Positions 43,483 through 54,600 of a DNA stretch of 64,000 nt are shown piece after piece (the stretch's first letter is position 1; each line of letters starts with the position of its first letter). The notes under the pieces are model-generated. The model had not been told where the DNA came from, did no database searches, and saw only the letters and a list, made by a program, of their open reading frames with translations. The position numbers and the translations under genes are program-made. The stretch comes from Odontocerum albicorne (lineage: Eukaryota > Arthropoda > Insecta > Trichoptera > Odontoceridae). The stretch is from contig OX463844.1 of NCBI GenBank assembly GCA_949825065.1, positions 24,647,763 through 24,711,762 on the forward strand, read 5' to 3'.

Positions 43483-44756
43483 TTGGGTCCTTACATGTGA
43501 AATTGGCGTTTTGTTTGGGAGGAACAAAGTTGATTTTTTTTTAATATAATATATTTATTTAATCAAAGTATGTACCATTGCTATCTATGCACTTTTGCCA
43601 TCTCATAGGTAGTTCATCGATCCCTTTACTAAAAAAACCATTCGGACGGGAATCAATAAAATCTTTGAAGTCGGTTTGGACTGCCTCATCGGAGTTGAAT
43701 TTTTTCCCTTGCAAGAAGTTATTCAAATTTCGAAAAAAATAGTAATCTGTTGGGGCAAGGTCCGGAGAGTACGGTGGATGTCTTAGACATTCCAATTGAA
43801 GCTCTTCTAATTTAGTAGCCGTCTGTTGTGCAGTGTGTGGTCTAGCGTTATCATGAAGCAGCAGTGGCCTAGAGCGATTAACCAGCCTCGGTTGTTTAGC
43901 AGCTAGCTTTTCCATCATGGTTTGCAGTTGCTGACAATAGACATCTGCCGTAATCGTCTGGCCAGATTTAACAAAGCTGTAGTGAACGACACCAGCACTA
44001 GTCCACCAAACGCTCACAAGTAACTTTTTTGGAGTCAATTTTCGCTTGGGGCATGGTTTGGCTGGTTCGGCAGGGTTCAGCCATTGCGATGAGCGCTTCC
44101 GATTATCATACAGGATCCACTTTTCATCACAGGTAATGATTCGATTCAAAATCCCTTCATTATTGTGCCGGTTGAGTAATGCAACGCAGCAGTCAACGCG
44201 CGTTTGTTGATTTGCTTCACTCAATTCGTGAGGTACCCACCTTTCAAGCTTTTTCACCTTCCCAATTTGCTTCAAGTGGATTAAAACAGTTTTATCACTA
44301 ACACCGCAGCCTGCAGCTAACTCGGACGTGGTTTGCGATGGATCCGCTTCCACAATAGCCTTCAATTCTTCATTATCAACTTTCTCCACGGGGCTTGTTC
44401 TGCAGGTCGAAATTTCCAGAACGAAAACGTTGGAACCAAAAACGCACTGTGTTTTCTTTTGCGGCACCGTCGCCATACACATCATTAATCCTTCGAGCCG
44501 TTTCTGCAGCACTGGTGCCACGGTGGAACTCGTACTCGTAAATAACGCGATATTTCAAGTTTTCCATTTTGTAAACTGAGTGACGCAAAGAAGAAAAACA
44601 ATTGAGGAAAAAACAAATTAATTATAATTTTCGAAACACAAACACTTGAGTAAATAGCTGTATAAATTTGAATTTGAAATTCCTAACCAAAGAGAAGATA
44701 TTTGAGATCAAAGTTGCCAGTACGGCAAAACGCCGGTTTCGTATGTGGGGACCTAA
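43483..44756 (-). mobile_element. Mariner element 1, nearly intact (1274 bp)
   Basis: TA flanks both ends (43481-43482 and 44757-44758). The inverted repeats are TTGGGTCCTTACATGTGAAA at the left and, in reverse complement, TTAGGTCCCCACATACGAAA at the right. Both lead into a ggcgttttg segment. Size and the single transposase ORF are typical of mariner. The ends have diverged slightly. Confidence 0.92.
43559..44567 (-). pseudogene. Mariner transposase (cecropia/mellifera-like), one frameshift
   Basis: The N-terminal part (from MENLKYRVIYEYEFHRGTSA) carries the helix-turn-helix and ends in a WFQRFRSGNFDLQNKPRG block. A +1 frameshift near 44380-44395 then moves to the frame that reads KVDNEELKAIVEADPSQTTS to the end (TYFD). 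The catalytic triad is complete: D in ITCDEKW, D in LLHDNARPH, and D in [15 protein letters not shown], with 34 residues between the last two (DD34D). The mature domain is otherwise open, so one indel separates this copy from an intact frame. The subfamily is assigned by resemblance only. Cut-and-paste DNA transposition is the known family role. Confidence 0.85.
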
Positions 44757-44758
44757 TA

Positions 44759-46145
44759 TACTAGAAAAAAAACGATATTTGAGAATAGACTCGTAATTCG
44801 AATGGTTGAATAATTGATTTCGCTAAATGAAAAAATAATATTTTGGAAGGTAGAACAGCTAGATTAGATAAACAACGCCCGGAAAACAGAAATTCAATGT
44901 TATCCGAAAGAGTTGCGTTATGAGTTTTGTTCATTTTAGCTACTGTGAGTCCTGATTTCGAAGTTGTAATACATTTAATAATAGAACTTTAAATTCTTCC
45001 CAGTTGGTCTGCAAACTGTGTGTAAATCTTGTTTTTAAAAGAGCTCATGTTTTTTTTTGAGTCAACTTATCTTAAATGCGATTTTATTCGTATTATAAAT
45101 AATTTTAAACCTTAAAGCCGTGTAAACAGTGTTTAACTAAACGAATTACAATTTCTTTAAACCTCCACAGTGTTAATGCCTTAACTATAAATAATATAAG
45201 CTCTTTTGTATTATCGCTAGTTAAAAATAGAGTACAGACATTCAATTTCCAGACTTCCATTCTTCTTTAAAGTCTTTTTGGGGGTTGACGATCATCATGG
45301 CTATCTTGATATTTGAAGCAACAGCTTTGAACGAATATATGGTACCACAATCAAACCACTCTGTAAGTTATTCAACCAGGAGACGCGTCTTCTTTCCACG
45401 CTTCTTTTGCTTTGCATTTTCCCCTGTAATATCAGTTGAATAATCTCATATTCGTATCCTCGCATTATATTTCCAAATTATATTTTTATACTTAATTTTT
45501 CTCTTTTTGATTGTGAATCTTTATTCATCAGTGTATTCATCTACTCTATCTTTATTCGTCAGTTTCAATATGCCATCATTACTATCAAACTCTCAGCATT
45601 CTTCAATATCACCATATTTAAAAAGTATTTAGTGTCTGGTGGCCTGAGTATGTATATGTATTCGTGCATGGCTCAACACCATAGAGAAGTGTGGAGAATA
45701 TGTAGCAACGCAGAATTCGTATACGTACTTCGAGATTGAAATACTTGTTGCAAAGGAGAACCTGCATTTTAAAGAAGCAGTTTCGACTTCCATAGCTAAG
45801 TTAATTTGAAATAAGATTTGAGTATCGCTTCATTCAACCTTGAAATACGTGTTCATACATAATAAAATGACATAAATCTCGAGTATACTCTTATATAATT
45901 TATACAATCTTGACCTTTTATTTATTGGACAAATTCGCCTTTTTTAACTATAAATTTTGTGAGTAAAAAATAAAGTACAGCATACCATTACATAAAATGG
46001 CCAGACAAAAAAGATTTTCGAGATACCTTTTCTGAGATGATTAAGGAAATATCTCGAGACTTAGTATTAGTTTGTATGGAACAAAAAGATATGACGTAAT
46101 TCAACCATAAAATACCAATTTAACGGGCTATATATTTTTACATAT
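44759..46145. other. No gene recognised; contains second Penelope-like repeat copy
   Basis: 'cagtgtttaactaaacgaat' to 'cctccacagtgttaatgcct' at about 45125-45200 matches the minus strand of 28440-28520, defining a dispersed repeat. The rest is AT-rich with no recognised frame. Confidence 0.45.
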
Positions 46146-46147
46146 TG

Positions 46148-46330
46148 GTTGATGATATGTGGCCTAGTTTGTACGACGCTTGTCTTCCAGCCCGGAGATT
46201 ACGGATTCGATTCCCGTTGGTATTCAATTCAAGAAAAGGATTTCAGACTGGTTGTCACTCAAGGCCGCTTTAACACATTGTATTCAATTTAAGTGTAATA
46301 CAATTGATCTAATCGTATGTTTTTTTTTAA
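46148..46330 (+). mobile_element. SINE-1 copy, internally deleted
   Basis: Good head ('tgtggcctagtttgtacgac', 'acggattcgattcccgttgg') and 'tcagactggttgtcactcaa', but most of the body between 'ttaacacattg' and the 'aagtgtaatacaattg' tail is missing. Confidence 0.7.
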
Positions 46331-46367
46331 ATCAAAGTAATATGTTTTATATACACAATATATTTTT

Positions 46368-46575
46368 GTATTGTATTACACTTTCGTTATTTACAGTATA
46401 ACCTTGCGGGCTTATTGCCATGTGGCAATTATCTTCCAACCAGCCAGAAAGATGTCTTAAGTGAAAACCAGACTGAAATCTTTTTTTAAAAAATCTGGGT
46501 TCCAATGGGAATCGAACTCGCAATTTCCGGGATGGGAGACAAGCGTCTTGCCAACTAAGTCATGGAGGTTGTATC
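46368..46575 (-). mobile_element. SINE-1 copy, reverse; tail-to-tail with the previous copy
   Basis: 'ttgtattacactttcgttat', 'ttgcgggcttattgccatgt', 'ccaaccagccagaaagatgt', 'tgggttccaatgggaatcga', 'gtcttgccaactaagtcatg'. With 46148-46330 it forms an inverted pair separated by about 40 bp. Confidence 0.8.
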
Positions 46576-46980
46576 TTTATAAACAACGTAATTATGACAT
46601 AAGAGATTTTCGTTTTTATTTATTTTACTTTTCACCTATTAAAAATATTTTTTCGGTATTATTGGGGTGTTGAGTTGGCTTAAATTATGGTTGATGTTTC
46701 GAAGGCGTTGTACCTCAGAACGATGTCAAAAAATGTTATCGAATATAGTAAGCACCTACCGAGCTGAGGCCAAAGGCCGAATATTTTTCCAGCTTTATTC
46801 TAACTGAAATCTGAAAAAATATTCGGCTGATAGAGTTAAAGAAAATAATGTGGATCTTTTCATTTTGATATGATTGCAAAATAAACACAATGTGAAGTGG
46901 ACTGGGCATGTCGCCCGAGCAACGGACCATCATTGAGCGTATGAAGTAATCCAGTTATACCCAGTGGCAGAATAAGGCCT
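46576..46980. other. No gene recognised
   Basis: Short inverted similarity around 'ggccgaatatttttccagct' / 'ctgaaaaaatattcggct' (46770-46830) could form a hairpin. Otherwise unassigned. Confidence 0.4.
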
Positions 46981-46984
46981 CTAA

Positions 46985-47215
46985 GAAGACCAAAGGCACG
47001 CTAGGTGGATTACGTGACAGTAGAGTGCAAATATGAGTGGTAGGCGTGGTTGAGGAAGACTAAGCAAAATATAGTTTGATAAAGTGAATTATATTTTGAA
47101 AGAAGGAAACATTGAAAATCAGAAAAGTCGTAAAATTTGTATGAGAAGGTGTATACTATAGATGTGGAAGAGGTGAAGAATATGTATTGAGATAGGAGTC
47201 TGGTGTTCTGCTCTT
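46985..47215 (+). mobile_element. RT-tail repeat, forward, 3' part
   Basis: 'gcaaatatgagtggtaggcg', 'ttttgaaagaaggaaacatt' and 'atgtggaagaggtgaagaat' correspond to the [27 protein letters not shown] section of the family. Confidence 0.6.
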
Positions 47216-48319
47216 TTTTAAATGTATATATGATTGTACTGGTACTGTTTAGAAACACTGGAGTTATTGAACCGAGTCTAATGTTTCACTTTCACTTTCC
47301 GGTCGGTGCTAAATGCAGTCAGTGCAGTTGTTATTTCTACTTTCAGAACCATTATAAGGCATTGACGTATCTACCAATGCAATCACTTGAGTATAATTGC
47401 CATTATAAATTCTGAATCAATCGATTCAGTAATAAACAGAGATAATAGAATTTAGAAATAAGGAGAGAAATGGAGTCCGATTTTTTTGTGCTGTATGAGA
47501 ATCTATGGCATGGGTGTGGAGTTTGAAAAATCTAAGATACTATCATTTTTGTCTACCCCGAAAGGGAAATAGTTTGCACGAGTGTTAAACTCAGCCACCA
47601 GTTCCTTCTAGACATCGATGATCTTATTAAAAAAAATGTTATTTATTTATTTGAGTTTTTTTTACTCTACATGAATAAAGTAATCCCCCGCCTTTCACTC
47701 AAAATTTCGTAAAACAATTGTATGGTTGATTGACAGAAATGTCCACCTGGCAATAAGTCCCGTCATACTGTGCATTGTAAAATAACGTTTTAAATAATAT
47801 AATAAATAGGTCCATTGTAATTGGGTCTCTTTAACACGTAAAGTAAGTAGCTGGACATAAATAATGATTTTGTTACAATCTAAATGTCTATATGTCTGCT
47901 GAGAAGTCAATTTCAAGGTTTATTTATTAATTATTTAATATTTAGAAGTTGTGATATTATTTATTTTTGCAACAAACTTTGTATAAATAAATATTCAAAA
48001 TGGTATTTTATATTTTATTCAATGTCAAATGTATTGTATATGTAAAACATTTAAATTTCCCAGTGTTTTGAAGTACTAAACTGTCAGCAATGAATTTATC
48101 TTCAAATTTTTTTTTGTTAATATTTAAAAAAAATACAATTAATTCAGATATCTTGCTAACCCTAGGGTTATCAAAATGCATCTGATTTAATTCATGACAT
48201 AAAAATGTTGTGTTTTGATAGAAAAATGAGACTTTGAGTTTGTCTCCTGCTTATTTTTCTAGTTTTAATAACTAGTATCTTATTGACATTAAAAAATATT
48301 TTTTTGTTTCTTTTTCCAG
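47216..48319. other. No gene recognised; upstream of the first ABCG exon found
   Basis: A SINE-1 fragment lies at about 47690-47795 ('tatggttgattgacagaaat', 'cctggcaataagtcccgtca'). No in-frame upstream exon could be named, although an acceptor at 48318-48319 shows one must exist. Confidence 0.5.
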
Positions 48320-48622
48320 TGAATCTCAAACCAACCTCAGCAATGGAGGCACCAACATGTCTGGAGTACTCATACGTAAGGTTCACAACGATGATGGTAA
48401 AATCAAAAAGGCAAAAACCACCCTGACCCATCTTCCCTCCCGACCACCCGTGGAGATCTGCTTCAGGGACCTATCCTACTCTGTGTCAGAGGGCAGAAAG
48501 AGAGGCTACAAGACCATCCTCAAGTGTGTCAATGGCACCATGAAGGCTGGCACCCTCACTGCCATCATGGGACCTTCGGGGGCTGGGAAGAGCACACTTA
48601 TGAATATTTTAGCTGGATATAG
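48320..48622 (+). CDS. ABCG exon with Walker A
   Basis: Acceptor 'tttttccag' ends at 48319; donor GT at 48623. It reads [20 protein letters not shown], then [20 protein letters not shown], then the Walker A motif at 48570-48596, ending in ILAGYR. It has a GC-richer, more codon-biased look than the later exons. Phase at the exit is 2. Confidence 0.92.
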
Positions 48623-51600
48623 GTAATTTGGTACAACTAATGAATAATATTTGTTTATTATCAGTTATATATGTCAGAGCTTTGATTGCTTAAGGAGTTT
48701 CTGGAATTGTGACAGATCTCATTATTATCTGCTAATGCTGAACTTTCAATAGGCTTGTAATATTTGTAGGCATTGAGTGTTGCTGAACCTCTTATAAAAT
48801 TAAGTTACTTTAAGGGCTTGGAGGATTGATCATTGCTTTTAATGTTGGGAGGTGTTCTTGGGGTCATAAAACAGATTAAATTGGGGAAAAAATCATCCAA
48901 TTGATTATCAACACTGAAATGTGATTGTTCTGAAAAAACTGACTAATACCAGCACATTTATACAAAATTACACCACTACAAAGAAACGTCATTTAAAAAA
49001 AGAAAATTTCTTTTTGAAATTGCATATTTTGTATAATTGTACAATACTATACTTTTGCTGTATACACTACAACTTGGCAGGTTTAGTACTATGGAGTATT
49101 TTTTTCATTCATCTAGAAAGATGTTTATAAGCCCTTAAGTAAAAACCAGACTGCAACCCTTTTTAATTACTATGGTTTAGTTTTACTCTCAGTTGGTAAA
49201 CAGGCGTCTTACTAACTAGGCCACGGAGTTTGTAATAAAGAAGAGGCACACAAAAAACAGAACAAAAATGTACAAATACTTAAAAAATATTATTTAAAAC
49301 TCTTCACAAATATGAACACTTGTACATATTGTATATTTATGAAAAGACAACAAAAAAGCATGTTGGGATTAAAACGAGTATCTTCTAAACAAAACTACCA
49401 TAAAAAATACAACAAAACATAAAGAGAGAATATGACTCTTTCAACTATTAGTTATCTGATTCTGATATATATGTGTATAACTTTAGTGAGATGCTTATCA
49501 GAGATTGAAATTAAATTTATTCATTTTTATTATGACTAATAAGTTTTTTTTAAATCAATTTATGTAGAACCATTTACCAAATGATCCATTAATTAAAATT
49601 GCAAGTTTTTATTGAGTTTATTTAGAATGTAATGTTAAGTTTTTGCAATCATTGTTGGGATTGTGTTAAATCATTAACTAAACAGAACTAGATTATGCAC
49701 TTCTTTTAGTCAATGTTTCGCACTTGATTATACTGAAACTTTTTAAAGTGGATATTTTGTTTTGTTTCTTAGTCTTACAACATAATAATAAAATTGCAAT
49801 ATAATATAGAGCCATTTAGATAGCACTCTCTCCTCGAACACCAACCTGATTCAAATCAGCATGGTTTCATTGTGGACAAAAAATTAAAATATATTATCTA
49901 GAATATTTGTTTCCATTTTACTCAAATGTTAAAAAAAATCTTCGTGTGACCTGAATAAGGAAAATTATTTTTATCTTTTTCCAGTTTTTGAGATTATGTT
50001 AAATATTATCCTTAAAATTAATCCAAATTTTTTTTTCTCTTTCCAGTTTTTGAGATTATGTTAAATATTATCCATAAAATCAATATTTTTTTTTCAGAAC
50101 TGCTAATCTGACTGGATCTGTATTAATTAATGACAAAGAAAGAAATCTAAGGAGGTTTAGAAAACTTTCATGTTATATAATGCAAGATGACTGTTTACTT
50201 CCACATCTAACTGTCAAAGAGGCCATTACAGTCTCGGCCAATCTAAAGCTCGGCAAAGACACCTCGAAAGACGATAAAAAAATTGTTATAAACGAAATTA
50301 TAGAAACATTAGGTCTAGAAGAATGCAGCCACACAAGGACAATACATTTATCAGGAGGGCAAAAAAAGAGATTATCGATAGCTTTAGAACTTGTGAATAA
50401 CCCACCTATAATGTTCTTTGATGAGCCGACATCAGGTCTTGACAGTTCGTCGTGTTTTCAGTGTATATGCTTACTACAATCTCTTGCAAGAGGTGGAAGA
50501 ACAATCATTTGTACAATTCACCAGCCTTCCGCTAGATTGTTTGAGATGTTCGATTACTTGTATACCTTAGCAGAAGGACAGTGTATTTACAAAGGAAGCA
50601 TATCCGGGCTCGTACCTTTCCTTTCGTCAATGGGGTTACACTGTCCGCCTTACCACAATCCTGCTGATTACAGTAAGTCAATTGTTTTATTTAACATTCT
50701 TGAAATATAGTTACTTTTTGGGTTTTTATCCTTGGTAAAAAAATTATAAATAGAGTAGTCCCCTTTTATTCGCGGTTTCATTTATCCACGTTCAACTGCA
50801 GTTTGAAAATATTTATATTGTAATATAAAAACAGAAAATTCTAACATACCAATGCATATGCCATTCACCATCTATAACAGCACTTTTATTGCAATATATT
50901 GTTATATTTATTTTATTTTATAGTCTTATTAATATCTTACTGTACCTAATTTATAAATTAAACTTTATCATAAGTGTTTATCAGTTTTCAGTACTATTTG
51001 CGGTTTCAGGCATTCACTGGGTGTCTTGGAACATATCTCCTGTGGATAAGGGGGACTAATATATGCATAAAGTAAAACGAAGAATAACTTATGTTTCTTC
51101 ACGAAGAATAACTTATGTTATATCAATACTTATGCAATATGGCAATTTTAAGACTATGTCCTAAGTTCATAGTCCAACCATCACATTAATTACCAGTCTT
51201 AACTATTTTTTACTGAAGAAATTACAAGTAGTATTCAAAGTTAAATTTTGTACAGATTTGCCATAGCTTTTTTAAATATTAAAGTTACGTGTTATTATTA
51301 AATCAATCAAAAAATTTCAGAGTACATGAGGTCCGACTGAAATTTTAACATTAGAAATAATTATTTAGGTTGGACTATGCATTTGGCCTATAATTAATTA
51401 TTTGACCTTACTACTAATAAAGGACATCATTTAAATAATCCATCTTAAAAAATAAATCAAATGTTTTCAAACCTACGAATAACACAGTAAACAAAAACTT
51501 TATTATAAAAAGTATATTGTCAAGTGTAAATTATAATATTTGACAGAAATTTTGAATGCAAACCATAATAAGATGTCTTTTTTTATTAGATTCTTATCTG

Positions 51601-54600
51601 TTTTCCTTAGTAAAATGTTTTATTTTTCAGTAATGGAAGTAGCTTGCGGAGAACATGGGGACTGGGTAACCAAGCTGGTTCTCGCTGTCAACAATGGAAA
51701 ATGCAACAATTATCAGCCTCAGAGTATCAATGGTAACCAATCAAATATCAAAGACAACATCAGTAAACACAGCAGTTCAACTAACTCCAATGTTTCTGGT
51801 GTGTGGGTTTATCATAACATTGCATGTTAGAATTTTAATACATATAGTACATACATACCATTATGCCATTTCCCTGTTGAGGTAGGCTAGATAGAGAGGA
51901 CAAATCACAAGACTTTCCTATCTAGACATACTTCCTTAGCCTCATCTTCATCCATACAACTTCTACAATTTCTGACTTTTTACATTTCCTTCTTTCAAAA
52001 TATCATTCACTTGATCCAACCATACTGTCCTTAATATTTCTCTCATAAATCTTTCACTCACATTTGCACTATACATTTGTTTTAGAATTCATATACGAGT
52101 ATGTATATTTAAATGCCTTTGGATATAAAATGTCGAGAGAGTCATTAAAAAAAAGCGTGCATGAAATATTTTATTTCATTATATCATATTTGTTCACCTT
52201 ATATTTTGCTTCGATGTGACTGTTTCTGTTTTAATCTAATACTCTTCTTTCTCTGTGGCCATGTCTTTATTCAGGTTTTGTCCCCATCATCTGGGACCAC
52301 AGATAACATCCAGGTTCTGGTTGTTAGGTAGAACTACTCTTGATCATCAAGGCTCACATCCCAGTTTGAATAATTCTCAGCGAAGAGAGCCTATTTCTGC
52401 TCAGCCATTGCTTATCTTCAATTTTTCTCTTTATGTACCATTAAGATTTCTGTTTTATGGAATTTGACTAGATAAAAATGTTGACAGAATGACTTTATTT
52501 TTGACGTGGTCTATCCATGATGCTTTAAAAATTGACCGGTAGCACCTATTATCAAAAGCTTCAAGCTAATAGTTCATATTTTGCACCCATTTGGAGCACT
52601 GACCAGACATAACTTCTCATAGACAAAACTATTTATTCTTACACCTAGATATTTCAAGTGTTCTATCAGTTCAGTACGCTGGTATCACACTGAATTGTAT
52701 AGAACATCATTTCTCATCTAGTAGGTCGGTGAAATACCAGGGGGATTGCGAAAACAAAATAACTTACATGTACAAACGGACTTGTCACTCGTATACATAC
52801 TCTCGGCAAGTTCAAAGTGTTTGGTTATCCTATTAGTGATGTAAAACAGTAGATATCCTTACCTGATAAGGCTTATCATCCCTGTGAAGCCAGGTGCACA
52901 TGCATCAACAAGATTTTGCAGGGGGGTTGTGAAGTCTTAATTTTATTTTATCATTTGAGGGATCGCAGCAAAAAATTCAATACTAAAGAATTTACAGTTT
53001 CTTTAAAAACCACCATGGCATTAATATTTTTACGGTTAAAACCCATCTTTGAAAAGTTTCATCCGTTGGATATAATTAGACTATCCTTAGTGATCGAGAA
53101 TGATGAAGTCATTCTGTGGATGATAGACATCCGTGTGTATATTGGTTTATTGTGTGTATGTATACAGTTTTTAGAAAATATACAGTCTTCGGATCATATC
53201 CAAAGGTACAATGGCAAGAAGATTAAAATTCTAAGACTATCGACAGGATTGATCTGTTATATATAACCTTTCATTAGGCAGAGCTTTATTTACCACTATT
53301 TTTGTGTTGCTTAATAGTGCTATTAGAATAAAAGCAGTCTAGAAGTGAATCTGCCAGGAATTGAATTTAGGGTGCCTGCTTGCTTAGAATGAATGTTTAC
53401 TATACGGTTGGACCACGGTCGCCGGCAATCATACATTTGATAGGATTCTAAAACTTATAACAACTTTTAAACCTTCTTTATTGAACCTCGGCACAACTTT
53501 GTGGATGTTTTGTACTGCAATCTGACAGGGTTGAAATGATGAAACCTTTCAGTAAAAAAATGTTCTTTAGAACTTAAGCATCTATTAATTATATTTATAT
53601 TTAAAAGTTCACACAGTTTGTGCTTCTTCATTCTAATAATTTTGATATTGATAAATTTGGTCCATAGTTTAATTATTGAATTAATGCATAATCTTATAAA
53701 GATTTATAGCTAATAAATAATATAGGTTTTCTAATCTGTCATATTTGAAAATTAAGTTGTATTTAAACAATAATAATAATACTCTTTGTTGTTAATCTAA
53801 TTTCTGTCTTACAAATATACTATACAGAATTACAATTACAGCAGATTATTTCATTCTTTTTAGAAATCAATAATTTATATTAGATATAAAAATGTTATTG
53901 ATTAATAATTGATTCTTATAATGCCTTAAAGCAAAGTAATTTTGCTTTATTTATTAAAAAATATTGTAATGTAACTCTTTTATTGTATCACGTAAAATCA
54001 GGTGTGTATATTGCCATATGATGATCTCTTTCAACCAACTAGAAATATGCCAAAGAGGTTTAAAGGGAGAACTATACTGATTCCCTTTTTAAAATACTGG
54101 TAGGACAGTATCAAATCTATATCTCAATTCGTACTATGCTCTAAGTGTAACTGTAAAGTAGAGCTGTTAGTACTTTTTGCTTAGCTGTTTGAGAAGTATG
54201 TAGATATTTGATAAAAAAGTGCTACTTTTTCAAAGTAGCTTTGAGAATAATTATATATACAACGAAGCAATATATTTTCAAGAAATTCACAATTAACCAT
54301 ACTTAATTTGTTTTTTGATGTATGAGGGTGAAACGTGGGGTGGACCGAAAGGAACCAAATAAATGCTATAGAAATGTGTGCACTGTGAAGAATACAGAAT
54401 GAAGTGCATACAGAATGAAATGTGAAATTAAGGTTGATGTGTTAAGTAAGATGAAGAAAAGCACTCTGATATGGTTTGGACATGTGGTAAATTAATGAAG
54501 AAATACTAATGTGAGCGGAACGGGTCGTAAAGGAAGATCAGTTGGATCAAGTGGATGGTATTTTGAAAGAAGGAAACGTAGAAAGTCAGATAAATTGTAG

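Noticed and set aside
44328..44579. Plus-strand 83-codon ORF across mariner 1
   Set aside because: It is a shadow of the minus-strand transposase.
52916..53266. 116-codon ORF in ABCG intron 3 as an exon
   Set aside because: It overlaps the SINE-2 body, and the flanking ABCG exons already join in frame without it.
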